Assembly (NCBI GenBank): GCA_001640655.1
Contig: LXGT01000057.1
Span: forward strand, 1-64,000
Origin: Endoconidiophora laricicola
Taxonomy: Eukaryota > Ascomycota > Sordariomycetes > Microascales > Ceratocystidaceae
Length of the DNA stretch: 64,000 nucleotides
Direction: 5' to 3'
Shown: one piece after another, positions 24,368 through 38,079 of the stretch
Numbering within the stretch: the stretch's first letter is position 1
How the letters are laid out: the number at the start of each line of letters is the position of its first letter
Notes under the pieces: model-generated
Seen by the model: only the letters and a program-made list of their open reading frames with translations
Databases searched by the model: none
Told to the model about the DNA's origin: nothing
Position numbers and translations under genes: made by a program

Positions 24368-27300
24368 TCACTCGCTGGGGCCTGGGAAGAATATAGTATC
24401 CGCAGTGGGCGCTCTGCTTGGCGTGCCGCCTTGGCTCGAGTCACTGGGAGTCTCAGCATCCATTTCCTTAACTGAAACAATGGCTGCCTGGATCCATGGA
24501 TGTTGCAACAACGCCTCGGCTGTTGCGCGTTCTCCCGGAACCACGCGTAGACAATGCTCGAGGAAGTCTCTACCCTGATCGCTCATCTGACTCTCGGATG
24601 GTAGAACGGGCACTCGCCCGTTTCCAATGTTGTACATGATGGCATATTCGTTGTCAGCGGCAGGCCAGGGCCGCTGGCCTGTCACTAGTTCGAGCACAAC
24701 ACAGCCTAGCGACCACACATCAGAGGCCTTGGGGTTGTCGATGACCTCGCCACGGACAATCTCGGGCGCCATATACATGGGCGTACCAGTGGTTCCCGGG
24801 CCTTGTGTAGAAACGGCTGTATTGTTTTCCCGAGTCGAAGTCTGGTTTTGCCGGGCGATGACCTTTGCAGCACCAAAATCGACAAACTTCACGGTACCAG
24901 TGTGGTCTAAAAGGATATCTGTAAAGAACTCATGTTAGTATACAGTATCTTGCAGACAATCGTGGCATGACTTACTAGCTGGTTTGATATCGCGATGAAC
25001 GATACCGCGACTATGGAGGTACTTGAGACCCTCTAACATAGCAAGAGTGATCTCCTGCAGCGCAATTTCATCGTCGATGGGGCCATGCTCTAGCAAACTG
25101 GCAAGAGAACCTCCGGAGCAGAACTCCATAAAGATGAACACACGATCACGACGAACTTCAACACCGTAGCAAGACACGACATTGGGGTGGTCTAGGGCTT
25201 TAAGAAGATTGACTTCGCGGATAATCTGGTCCTTAATCTTAATGACAGACTTCGGATCCTGGAGGCGAATCTCTTTGACAGCCATGAGCTGGCCACGTGA
25301 CAGGTTGACACCAACATAGACACTACCAAATGCACCAGCACCAACGAACTGTCCCATTTGCCAGCGCAGAGAGCCATTATTAGTGGCGGAAGACATATCC
25401 ATCAACGACCGATCGAGATCGTTAGTGTCTTCTAGCACGCGACCGAAGCCCATCTTGGAAGCGTCATTAATGTCCCAGTCCTTTTCGCGATCCATGATTG
25501 CCTTCTTACGTCTTTCTGATACTGACTTGGCAGCCTCCTCGTCATCTCTGAGTCGACCATCTAACATCTTGGTTTGCTGTTTATAGACTGCAAGTTTGCG
25601 CTGTGCTTCGGCCTTGGCCTGGATTGAAGAGCGGGCTCCCATCACGTCTAGATGATAAACAAGCATTGCCAGACAACCTGAGACGCTGCGCCGTAGCCGA
25701 GTCCAGTCCGAGTCACTCAGACCGAGAATCTGGCGCCCACGAGTCATAGCGTGAACAAAGTCAAGTGCTTGCATAGCCCAGCGGAAAGTCCTTTTATCTG
25801 TCCCTTTGCATTCCTCATGGATAAAAGACACCCAGTCTAAAGCTAGCTTGCTCATCTTGATGTTATTCATTTGCCGACGATTCTCATCCATGTACTGTAG
25901 CGCACGCTGACCAAACTCAGTGGCGGACATGAAACATGTCTGAATAAGCTCTTCACAGCCCTTGTTGCGGGTGTCATCTCGAATCCTCTCAACACTGTCC
26001 ATGACGGTGTTGGATACTTTGTAGGCAACTTTGCGCAACTCTGCGAGTTTCTGGCTGACTTTTGTCAAATTGGACCGACGATCGTTGACAACGTCCAGCT
26101 TAATGCCTGCGCAGTCTAAGAAGGCTTCGTTACAGTAATCATAACGGTCGTTGGTGCCGGAGGCTAGAAGCCTAACATGGCCAGTTTGAAGGTCTAAACT
26201 TTGTTCATCTAGTTCGACTCTGATAGATTTGCCGCGCCATTGCGGCGTCTCTTCAGCCTTGACGATGGCCAGATAGTGGTAGTCCGTATTAGAAGGGATC
26301 TGAGTGTCTGAGGTCATGGTCATCATGATTTGAACATACTTAATGTTGACCGGCTGGGAGCCCTTATCGGAAACTAAGTGCGGAGAGCATATGAGTACGT
26401 AGCCCTGCTCGTCAAAGTGAGTGATAAGGCGCACGTGAGAAGTAGCTGCTAGATTATCAAACATTTGCTGAAGCATATTAAAGTCAAGCGACATGCTATA
26501 GTCGCAAGCATTTTCGTAGTTATCGTTGAGAAGACGTGAGAAGCGCTGTAACATGCGCTGGCGCACACGCACGGAGTCTAAACAGGCCTTGATGCGCTTG
26601 CTCATAGCTGGCGTTGTTTCGTCTGGCTTTTGTCGAATCTCGCGCTCAAAAGTCATGGCGAGACGCCTGAGGGCCTTGTGTGTGACGTTGCTGAAGAGTT
26701 CGGCAAGTTCAATCTCCCAGTTTTTGAAGTGGCCACCGATATCATGAGCAAATTCCCATTCATCGAATAGCATCTCAGCCTCCTTGAACGTGTTTTTGGT
26801 ATTGCTTAGCTTCCAGTTAAGCATCTTGAAGTAGAAGCGTAGCGCGCTAAAAACATCCTGCACGTAAGTCTCGTCAACACTATCTGGGATGTCCCAATTT
26901 TGTGATACCGTGGTGATTTCGATATAATTCTTGTTAATTTCCACCGACATACGAAGAAGCGTCTTGAACTGCGAAATCATTTGATCTAGAATGAGGCTGT
27001 TGGTTTGTGCTGCAGACTTGATGTTAGCAGTCTTAGCAGTAGCCACTTGCTCTTGTAGCATGGTCTGGACGAGTCGAGATGGAAAGTTAATCATTGTCGT
27101 TAGCTCTTCGATGGGGGCGGGGAGATGGCGGGCTGCAAATGCATCAGCGTAAAGTATACAAGTGGCTTTGGCCTTATCGATGATCTTGATTAGGTTAGTT
27201 AGCATTCCACTCTTTTCTTTCTCGCGCATGGGACTATGGCGAGTGTGCTTCGGGAGGTGCGACAACTCTGCAGTGTCTGATTCTGAGATGTAAGGATCGC

Positions 27301-28702
27301 CGATGGGATCTTCCATGTAGTTGTCCTCCGATGATTGTGCGTTGTCAGTACTTCCGGGCCATAGAGTCTGTAGAGACCCGTCGTTGAGTAGCCGATGAAT
27401 GAATGAGGATGCCTCTTTAGCAACACCATCCTCAGATTTTTCAATAGCGAGATCGTCGTTGCCGACCCAGCAACGCAAGATTTTCAATTCTGTATTGAGC
27501 GCTTCCATTGTGTTATACCAGGCGATGATGGCTGAGTGGGCGCTGACTAAAGATGGCGACTCGGCGGCGTGGTGGTTATCTTGCAGCTTCTTGGCTGATG
27601 GATACAACGAATCGCACTTCTCAATCATTTTGACTATATCGACAACCTGTTCGTAAGCGCTCTTGCCGTCGGCCTCTTCCTCGCCCTTGACCTTGAAGTT
27701 CATGATCTCGTCTAGTTGCTGGCCAAGATTGTTACGGGCGTCGGTGAGGATTTTGCGCTGGACAGATATGTGGCGGTGGAAACGAGCAGCGCGGAGCATT
27801 ATAAACAGTTCGTCCTCCATGACGGTTTCGGAATCGTGTGCGAATGGCGTCAGGCGCTGCTTTTCCTGGCCAATAACATCACCACTGAGTGCAGTTGTTA
27901 ACATGGCCTGCCAATTAAGTCGTTCGGCGCTGGCAGGATCTTGGTAGTCTTCTGGGGTTGGGTCCTGGTTGTCATTGGTGTAGAACATAACGGCTTCAGG
28001 ATCGGCAATATCTTCGGATCCCATATACTCGTCTGCCGAGTCTGAGTCATCGTTCCGAGTGTCTAAACCCATGCTGCGCTTTCGCCATTTATTAAACGGA
28101 TAATGGGAATGCTGATTTTGGCGACGCCGAGTCACAGCTCGTTGATGCTCGTTGTAAATGCCGCTAGAAGGTTGGGTTGGAGGCGGCCCACGAGCCGGTG
28201 CATAGGTATTGGAGGGCTGCCGGGAAATTTGCGGCCGACCTGGGCGAGTTATTGTAGCGCTGCTGTCATCATCATCTACGGGACTTCGCGGATAACGGGT
28301 GCTGACCTGCAGCGAATTGGGGCCCATGACGGAAGATTCGTTGCCGCTATTGTCGTTATCCATGTCTGGAGTTATATGGTGGGGTTCGTTATCGCGGTCA
28401 CGGTCGCGTACGTGTAGTGGGAGGTGTTGATGTTGGTGCTGGTATTGATGCTGACTGTTACTGCCGCTACTATGTGTGTTAAGGTAGGAAGGGCGGGTGG
28501 GTTCATCTTGGCGGGGGCCTGGTGGAGAGTCGGTGCAGTCGCGGTCTCGATTCGTCTCGCGATCTTTGGGTGGGCGTTCGGGAGGTGCTGGCACAATAGC
28601 TCGTGCAGGGCGCGAACGTGGTGTGGTGCGTATTTCGTTCGTCTGGTTGTCCATATCAAACCTGACTTGGCGCGAGCCGCCACCACCTTCTTGGGGCGCC
28701 AT
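24368..28702 (-). CDS. SSK2: Ssk2/Ssk22-type MAP kinase kinase kinase
   Basis: Two exons on the minus strand, 28702-24976 and 24918-24368, encode 1425 residues. The 57-bp intron (GTAAGT donor, TACTAAC branch) splits the Asn codon of the catalytic loop, so correct splicing restores HRDIKPANILLD. The start is the ATG at 28702 (MAPQEGGG); the codon at the upstream limit of the frame is TTG. This is the MAPKKK of the high-osmolarity glycerol pathway (yeast Ssk2/Ssk22, fission yeast Wis4), activated by the Ssk1 response regulator and phosphorylating the Pbs2-type MAPKK. The first ~250 residues are disordered and the middle (~300-1050) is the conserved helical regulatory region. The kinase domain runs from ~1112 to ~1400, with glycine loop GAGAFGSV, VAIK-type lysine in MAVKEI, HRD, DFG and APE (MAPEIV). 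All catalytic residues are present. Confidence 0.92.
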
Positions 28703-31214
28703 AGCTAATAGGACGACAGGGTGAAACAAGGTGGGAGTAAGAGCGGAAGCACGGCCAAATAATGACGTGAGAGGGCGAAGGAGAAGAGAGTAGGTCTTAT
28801 GCTGGAGTTGAGCAACGCAACAGTTTCAGCACCGATGTCCTGAGAACGTATACGATTGCGGCCGAGTATTAGGCCGCCAGTTGCGGGAAGCTCGACCTAT
28901 TTTATAGCAACGTACTACTTGGGCGTATTGAGACTCCGCTTGCGGGGCCCGCAGGAGTATCCGTGGGCGTTGTCGTCGGGATTCTACACAGACAAAGCAG
29001 CAGTCAAAAGCAAGTAACAAGACAGAAGATGCAGACAGTGGTAGGAGTCGTGGTAACAACAGCCGGGGTAAAAGACTTAGGCAAAGCCAATCATGTATGT
29101 AGCTAGTAGCCACCTTTAGGTGTTGGCTGACTAAGCCACGGCGTTGAGCCGCCCTGACAACTGGAACAAAAGGTGATCTGGTAATAATAACGGAAATAGA
29201 CGGCCAGTCATGTACTGGGCTGCAAATCTATCACTGTCATAGTTAGCATGTGCTATTAGCGCGATGGGTGATTAATTAGTTACAAGTAGTTAAAAAAAAA
29301 AAGCTCTTGATATAGTTCAGGGCAGGATTGGCGATTGTGAAAACGGAAGATAAAGAGGTGTATCTGTGACAATTGGTATACAGATGTTGAGAATCAAGTG
29401 GTGCATTGAGAAGTCCACCGAACGAACACGAGAAGAAGAGAATAGCCGCCAGAAGAATGGGAGAAATATAGTCAAAAAGTTGTCCGCAAGTGAGAACTGA
29501 AAAGTGACAATTAGTTAAGGGAAAGAGGAAGGAGTCTTGGCAAAGTCTCTTCCAGTGGGCTCCCAATAGTAGTATCTCTAGAGTTGGAGCTAAGCCTAAT
29601 TGTTAAATAAAATGCCAAGCTAAAACAGGCCCATTACATGATATGTTATCGTGGGAGTACAGACAACAAGCTCAAGCTCAAGCCCTACGATATAATAACA
29701 TATCACAACATACTAGTACTGACATATCGTAACTTCTACTATATACAGTAAATTAGTCTCCATTGAAGAGTGGGCTAAGCGCACGGCAATGCACAAGACA
29801 CGCAAAGACGCATCACCTTGCTAATGGCCTAGACCGAGAGTGCCAGATCAAGCCAAATCCCACGAGTTCTGTTGTTCTGTGCTAAGCTTGACATATTGGC
29901 AACAGACAGAGCCAGCACCAACGTAAAAATAAATCGATGTATCAGGCTTAGCTAAGCGATGGCGTGGCTTCAGGCTGCTTCGTCAACAAATTAATGCACG
30001 AGTATAGCCATAATAATATCTTGCAGTAGTTGGAGATTGATTCCATGGATGTGTGACGGTGAAGTAACTAAAAGTAATCCAACAAGCTTGAACCTCGGCC
30101 CCATGAGATCGCAAGGCTGTAGTGCAACTGTTTCAATATTGAGGATGTTGCTATGGTGCTTATGATGTTGAAGGTTCTAGCATCACCACCACAAAAGCTT
30201 CTTGTGAAGAGCACTGTTTTGTAGTCCACATTTACTATCTATTAACTAAATCTATGGCCAATTATCACAAGCACCATCAATTGTCGCCCTTGAGTGACTT
30301 GTCTGGATGATCAGCTTGGCAGTGTGATCGTGAGCTGGGTGTCGTGACGGGTTGGTCAACACTAAAAGTAGCCGCTGCGTCTGGTCTTTGGCGAGTTATA
30401 GGAGAGAGAACGGCCTACGTATGGTGCCCCGCTTTTAAGCCTACATCTTAAGCGAAAGAAAAAGTCAAAGCAGCCGACCTAGGCCGTTTCCGACGTCATT
30501 CTACAGCAGCCCGCCAATTTATTCCAGCGGAACAACTGCCAACAAACAACGCCATTCCAAAGCTCCAGGTTGGCTCTGTAAGCTAAGCTTGTTCCTAGTT
30601 TTCAATAAGAAAAATTCAAAGATGTCCAAAACGAGCCATCTCGTTACTTTCCCTCTTCAAACAGCCGCCACACAGTGTCTTCTTCTTCTGTATCATCATT
30701 ATTGATATTCTCATCATCGTGAACTCTGTTGTTCATCCGAGTGATGTATTGCTCCATGCGACGAAGCACTGCTATAGTTTTGCAGTCGACATAGGTCTCT
30801 ACCGAATCCACTATCTAACAATTACTTCAATATCGTTTAGCACCAATCTCCCTATCAATTCCATCAACAGTCTCGGGGGTTTTGTTCTATTTGTTATTTA
30901 ATACATCAATTTTTATCATACTGTCATAAACACTATTATCATATATGCTACAATATCCACGCCGGTCACGACTTTGCAACGCACCCAGCATTCCAATGCC
31001 TTGCGGCGCCCGTTCAATATACAGCTTCTCATCTCGTCGGCCGCCTGTTTGCTATTCCAGCTACCCGCCCGTCACAGTTTAATCATTTAAAGCGCTTTAG
31101 ATCGGCTAATCAAACTTAATATACACGGGGAAAGAAAAGAAAAGAAAAAAAAAACCCTCTATCTACTGCCCTACAGACTACTCGACCTCTTCTCTTAAGC
31201 CCAAGCCTTAAACA
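28703..31214. other. divergent promoter region, 2.5 kb
   Basis: A long spacer between the divergent SSK2 and synaptojanin-like genes. No coding region is supported. The last ~600 bases before 31215 are CT-rich and AAAAG-rich, as in a leader. Nothing else was recognised. Confidence 0.5.
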
Positions 31215-34200
31215 ATGGAACGTTCGAATACCTGGGATTCGGCGTCGGGGTTCTCGGCCGCTCCTAGTGGTCAGTGCCAGCTTTTGATACGCGACTTTCC
31301 GCGCCGCTCAATCGCCATTGTTTCTGGCAAACATGCCCTCATCTTCCGCCACAGCCCCACGACCACCGAGGCCATTGCCAATGGGTCGCTTGTTTCGGCA
31401 TACCGGCCACGAGCTATGTCGGAACCCGGCGCTGTTTCAAAATGCATGGTTGAGCTAGCACCCCACACCGAAACATTTCTTGAAGACTATGTCAAGCTTG
31501 CGTCTATACATGGCACACTAGGGCTCATCACAGCTGATGGAGATGTTTTCCTTTGCATCATCAGCAGAGTGTCCGACGCGGCCACTATTAGACCAAATGA
31601 GACCGTGAAACGCATCGACGCCGTGACATTCTACTGTCTCAGCTCGTCACAATACGATGAGCATATCAACATGTCCGATAATTGGGTTGACGACGTTGCG
31701 TCTGATTTCTACTCCTCGGGCGCACAACCGCGACGTGACTATATCGGAGGCCCGGAAAATCTCGCAGAAGCTCACCCGTGCATGGAATTACGCAAGTTGC
31801 TGAGCAATGGCAGTTTCTACTACAGTACAGAGTTCGATATCACAAACCGCTTACAGGACAGGTATGTAGCAACCCTGCTTTAATGCAATATGTCGACATG
31901 TGACTAAACTCAGCTTACTAACCCGTTCATCACTTGCTAAACAGACCCATCAACACAACCTCATACAATATCGACAATTTTGATGAAGCATTCCTGTGGA
32001 ACTCATTCATGATCAAGCCTCTGGTTGAATTCCGATCGCGCCTGATACCAGAGGCCCGCTGCGCACTTGATCAGTCCCATATCCTCACATCTGCAATCCG
32101 CGGGTTCTGTGGAACTGTAACCATACCTCAAAATAGAGCACCTCTTAGTGGTAACATGACCTCTGGGCTTCCATCTTCTCTGAGTGTAATATCGCGACTC
32201 TCATGCCGGAGAGCCGGCACCCGCTTCAATGCGCGTGGCATTGATGATGACGGTAATGTAGCTAACTTTGTTGAAACTGAGACTACATATTGGAGTCCTA
32301 CTGGCACCATATTTTCTTATGTCCAAGTACGCGGCTCAGTGCCTGTATTTTGGGAGCAGGCAGCTGATCTTGTTCCTGGTAGACAAAAAATCACAATCAC
32401 CAGGTCTCCGGAGGGAACACAGCCAGCTTTTGACAAGCATTTTGATGACCTGGAGCATCAATACGGAGCCGTCCACGTCATAAACTTGCTAAGCGAGACC
32501 AAAGCTGGCGAAACTGAACTGACGGCATTATACCGCTACGGTATCAAGCATTGTCCACTGTATCGGACAGCAAATGGTCAGGCCTCGAGTAATCACGCAC
32601 TGCTTCAATGCACTGAGTATGATTTTCACGCCGAGACCAAAACCATGGGATATGAGGCTGCCCGTGACATCCGCAGCTTGATTGAACACTCTGCCGATGG
32701 GTTTGCCTATTACTTTGCCGATGAGACAGATGATTCTTTAGACTCCAGATCTAAAACTGGCACGCGTAGAATGGTCCCAATAATGGAACAAGAAGGCACA
32801 TTCCGAACAAATTGCCTCGACTGTTTAGACAGAACAAACCTCATCCAAACGATCATATCCCAGATGGCCGTTGAGTCCTTTCTAGGTCATAGAGGCGAAT
32901 ATGCCACTGCTGATTTTTGGTCCTGTCACTCCAGTCTATGGGCAGATAACGGCGATTCTCTTTCTAAGATCTATGCCGGCACAGGCGCACTCAAAACATC
33001 ATTTACCAGACATGGCAAGATGTCTCTTTCAGGTGCCATGGCCGACCTGCGCAAGTCTGCGCAACGTCTATACCATAACAATTTCACTGACCCTCAACGT
33101 CAAAACACAATTGATATGCTGCTAGGGCGACTTGTTGGGCAAAATCCAGTTCATTTGTACGACCCCATTAGTGACTTTGTGTCGGTCGAGCTGTCTAAAC
33201 GCTCAGCTGAATTTTCTAGTTCCAAGACCATTACCATGTGGATTGGTACATTCAACCTCAACGGTCGTACCAATGGTCTAGATCATGATCTCTCATCCTG
33301 GTTATGTCCACCGGAACTCCAGAACGAGCAGCCCGAGATAGTTGTTTGTGGTTTTCAAGAAATTGTCGAGCTAAGTCCTCAGCAGATCATGAGCAGCGAC
33401 CCAACACGTAAGCAGCTGTGGGAGAAAGCAGTGAAGAATACACTCAACAAGCATGCCGAACTGATCGGCGGCGAAAAGTATGTTTTGCTGCGTAGTGGTC
33501 AACTAGTCGGCGCTGCTCTCTGCATCTTCGTCAAGGCATCAGAGCTGGAAAATATCAAGGATGTTGAGGGCGCTACCAAGAAGACGGGGTTGTCAGGCAT
33601 GGCGGGTAACAAAGGAGCCGTGGCCATCCGGTTCACATATGCCAGTACGTCGCTTTGTTTTGTAACAGCACATCTGGCTGCAGGCTTTGCCAACTATGAA
33701 GAACGCAACCGTGACTATGCTACCATCAATAACGGCATTCGCTTTCAACGTGGTCGTGCTATTGACGACCATGAGTCTGTCATTTGGCTAGGCGATTTTA
33801 ATTACCGCATTGGTTTGGATCTACAAACTACGAAAGACTACATTCGCAGAGGCGACCTATTCTCGCTTTATGATAACGATCAACTCAATCTGCAAATGGG
33901 TGCTGGCCTAGCGTTCCCTTTCTATAACGAATCTCGCATTGCTTTTGATCCCACTTACAAATTCGACGTAGGCTCAGACGAGTATGATAGCTCGGAAAAG
34001 GCCCGTATCCCTGCCTGGACCGACCGGATCTTACGTAAGGGCACCAACCTTAAGCAGTACACATACAATTGCGCGCCCCTACGCTTCTCTGATCACAGAC
34101 CTGTATATGCCATCTTTGAATGCATTGTTAGCCAGATTGACGAGAGGCGCCGTCACACTATTAGCGAAGAGTTATACCGCAAACGCAAATCAGTGGTTGG

Positions 34201-35653
34201 GGCATCCACAGCTCTGATTGATACAGACAGTGCTAATACGGATGACGAGGAGTTCATTGGCTATGACTCGGTTGAGCCAGGTTTGCCTCCAGCTAGCTCC
34301 GACCGCCAGCGCTGGTGGCTTGAAAACGGTCAGCCAGCGCGTGTCGAGATTCCGCGGTCCAAGAAGAGCGGCGCCGAAAGCACAGCTGCTACGGCACGCA
34401 ACATGGCCCTCAACCCTAGACGGTCCAGTAATCCATTCTCACATTCTGATGAACCAGACTGGATCGCAGTCCCACGGTCAACGTCGCAGCAAAGCGTGTC
34501 TAGTAGTATATCTAGCTCGCCATACGAAGTGGTCAACATTCCTGCCATGATGACGTCGACACGCCGTCCGGGACAACCTAATGTGCCATTCAAGTTCAGT
34601 CGACTAAGCATATCCGAGGGCGCATCTTCTACCCCCGCAGGAGCTCGTCAAGATCCACCACCACCTCCCCCACCAAGGCGACAGATGTCATCTGCTATAG
34701 GCATAGGTACTCTCTCTTCTTCTATGTCACCGCCAAACATACTTCAAACAACGCCCAAGGCCGGAGCGCCAGTGCCTCCGCCTCGGAGCACCGCTGGGGT
34801 AGGCGGAATCAGCCCATTACAACCTTTACAGCCTCAGCCGGCAGTCTCCAATGCTCTAGCTATGTCACTCTTGAAGCAAACCATAAGCAACTCGTCGGCA
34901 GCTTCAAGTTCCCCAAAGGCGCCTCCACCAATAGCCCGCAAGCCGCACCATTTAGTTTCCAGCAACGGCAAAGAGTCAGAAGAGATGGCCGTTCTTAACG
35001 CCGGTACATCTTCTTTATCGTCCACTGCCACGCCATCTTCGTCCGTTCCCCCGCTGCTTCCAAGCCGATCTTTGGCCCCTTCCATCCAGCGAGTTCCAGT
35101 CGGCCGCAAAGATTCGTTGAGATCCGCCAGCCCAGGCACATCTGCTAGTTCCACGCAATCACCTTCGACTATACGGCCATCCGAAATAGCCAGGAATGTT
35201 TCGTCTACGCCACGTACTAGTAGCAATATCGTTGGGCTGCCGGGCATGGTAGATTCCGCGGCTCTTCTCGAGTCACGCACGTCATCTCGATTTATGAGCC
35301 CCTCGCCCAGTGTCACCCCAGGCTCGCCTGTTAATGGAGGTGCATTTGGTCTGCCCAAGAGTCACGGAAGTCCTGCCGGTGTGCGACTTCCAGGCATGAC
35401 TCCACTGCCATCAGTACATCAAAGCCACATACAGCCCCGTTCACCCCCTCCAGGATCAGCATCGGCATCAGAATCGCATTCTTCATTGCCGGCTTTGGAT
35501 ATGGCATCTATAGAAAAGTCACCAATCCTGGCCAAGAGAAACCCAGTCCTTGCCTCGACTTCTTCTGCCCAGCCTGGAACTGAGTTAGATCTGCTAGATG
35601 ACCACGCCGAGGTTCTTGGTGGGTGGGAAAGTCTGAAGCCTGACACTCGGTAG
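31215..35653 (+). CDS. synaptojanin-like polyphosphoinositide phosphatase (Inp52/Inp53 family)
   Basis: Two exons, 31215-31861 and 31945-35653, encode 1451 residues. The 83-bp intron has a GTATGT donor and a TACTAAC upstream of the acceptor, and joins AG/A within the Sac domain (NRLQDR/PINTTSYN). The N-terminal Sac phosphatase domain contains an intact CX5R-T catalytic motif, NCLDCLDRTN, at ~residue 505. This argues for the Inp52/Inp53 type rather than Inp51, whose Sac site is inactive. The central inositol 5-phosphatase domain begins near residue 647 (WIGTFNLNGR) and carries the magnesium and catalytic motifs WLGDFNYRIG (~829), PAWTDRIL (~904) and SDHRPVYA (~931). The last ~330 residues are Pro/Ser-rich with PPPPPPPRR- and PPPIARKP-type stretches, typical SH3 ligands that could recruit endocytic or actin-patch proteins. 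The family dephosphorylates PI(4,5)P2 and PI4P at plasma membrane and Golgi/endosomes. Confidence 0.93.
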
Positions 35654-38068
35654 TCAAGACAGGAGAGTTAGAACACGGCTGCAAAAAATGATTCTTTTTA
35701 TCAATAATCTTATTCAGTTTAAAAAGCCCAAATTCAATGCCTTATCTTTATCTAGACTTCTACTCCCGCAAACAAAGCCATTGTCCTCATGTTGCTCTAC
35801 GATAGCTTACGGTATAGTAATGCAACTACAGAGTAGTTATAGAATCTTCCAATAGCTTTTTTTTCTTTATTTCTACTATATTTCAACATAAAAGGCCGCT
35901 AAACCGATGTTATATCTGCATTAACATATATCCTCGAAGAGAATCCGATAACCTCAACGTTCTACATATTCTTCCTATATCAGCCAAGCTGGGTTTTAGC
36001 GTATGCTTCAGCTGGCCACGAGAGAGGTACCAAAAAACGTCAGTTAACGAGACCTTTAGTGAATGATCAATACGCGGTAGTATCAGATAGAACATCGTAT
36101 TCAAACTAACACTACACAATAAGTGCTAACCTATATAGATCTAGCCTTTGCATGCTACTCTCGGTGAGAACAAAGTATCACAGAAAGATTACCAAAGGGC
36201 ATAAAACTATAGGGACAAAAAAAGGTATTTATTGTCTAAACCCTTATCACAGCGTGCAACCCTAACTACCTAGCCTCTCTTTTTTCTTTTGGTTTTCCTT
36301 GTGAGGGTTTTGTTTTTGTCTTTTTGTATGGAGGTGCACATCAAGCCTGCAATTACAGGTTTAGGCCTGGGGGCACAACCTCCACATTGCAGGTGTGCCC
36401 TGAAATGCTATGTTGATGCATACTGGTCTTTAGAGCCTTATTGCGAGCCCTTAAGTCCAGTGATGAATATCATGGGCATTAATATAGAACCTAAACTGGC
36501 CTTCAGTGACCTTTGACCAAATTTATTCGTCTTCCTTGAATCGACCCCTGACGCCGCAGCTTTAAGAAAGCTTTTAAACCAAGTCAAAGAAGGGAGCCAA
36601 AGTCTTATATCTCAGCCCAACCTTGTTGTAGAAGTTACCGAAACATCAAGCCACTAGTAGCGGACTGTTAACCCATTTATCTTCTGCTTAATGCTAGGGA
36701 AAAATCATATTGTTGCCTGCAGGTAAACAAAGCAGGAGGAAGCAAGAAAACGCAGTCAGAAAAAAGGGATATGGCCGCAGGACGGATGGACATGGAAGAT
36801 AGCCCAACGCTGTGAAACTTACTGCTAGAGGGAGGATTATCCTTCCAGCAGTTGTTGTTGTGGGTTTATAGACAAAAGTTAGAGTAGCTACAGCTAAACT
36901 AGCCGCAGCCTCTACTAAGCCAGACCTAAGTTAGCGGTTGCTTCACAAGTTAAACTACCCAACTGGCGTCATTGTTGTCCGGTGGGAGGAAAGACGGGAA
37001 AAACATGCTCATATACTAATGTATCTATGTAGTAGTATCACCGTATGGCAGTAAGCAAGCAGCCAGCCATTATACTGTATGTGATAGCAAGGTAAGCATT
37101 TGGTTTGGCTGGCCGCTGTTTTGGGTTTAGTTTTCATCAAATCCAGTCTTTCGTATTTTGGGGATCTCCCCAGAGCTAACAGTGATATCTGTAACATCGA
37201 ACAAAACGCCAGGCTGAATTGAGCTGCATGTCCAAATTTGAACAGAACGCCAACAAGATGCATAAACCCCGCAGCTCCTCACATGTAAGTCTGGAAACTA
37301 GTATTCGGCAAGAAGCAAATAATAGTACTTGCCGTTCCTGGAGACATCATCTTCGAAGTGCCTCGTCTGCCCACGCAATACCGGGCGTCAGTCAGCATGA
37401 GACAGGTGTTTTGCTGCTCATACTACTAATGTATAGGTCATATTGTTTACCCTTTTCCACTCCCTACTCCATCTTCTCTGAGACTCTTAACTCAGTGTAC
37501 TTTCTTCAGAAAAATAATTCTGTATATTAGGTGTAAGAAACTAAAAGCGCCCGCAACGCAAACGAGTAGCAGATGTGGCGCCCCCCAAACGAAATAGCCT
37601 TCTTAGGAGGAATGTGACTTTAGCTTAGAGGGGGAAGAGCTCAAGTCGAAGTCTTAATTCAGTCAATTAGTTGAACCCCTTCTTCTCAAAGATTAAACTT
37701 GATGGCAGCATATCAAGCTACAATTCTCGATATCACTCATACTCGAAACAATATATGCTTGGGACAAAGCCAGAGAATGAGTTATACGCTAGATATCACG
37801 GATGGCACCGAGAGAGAAGAAACAAAAGCAAGACCCTTCTAATTGTTTGGGGACCTAGCCAAACTTCAAGGTAACTAACTATCTTATATAAAACTTCCGA
37901 GAATCTAGAAAATAGCAAATACGCCAAATGAAAATTCAAGATGTCCAACTGAATAAATTAAACAAAACTTTTGCCGAACATAGCAAATCACCCCTTACAC
38001 CGGAACTAGGAAGAGTATTCCATACCCTAGCCTGGTCAATGCCGATCCAGGGTTTGTCGGCGCAAACC

Positions 38069-38079
38069 GGGGGGGGGGG
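38069..38079. repeat. poly-G tract (11)
   Basis: Eleven consecutive G in the middle of the gene desert. Confidence 0.95.
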
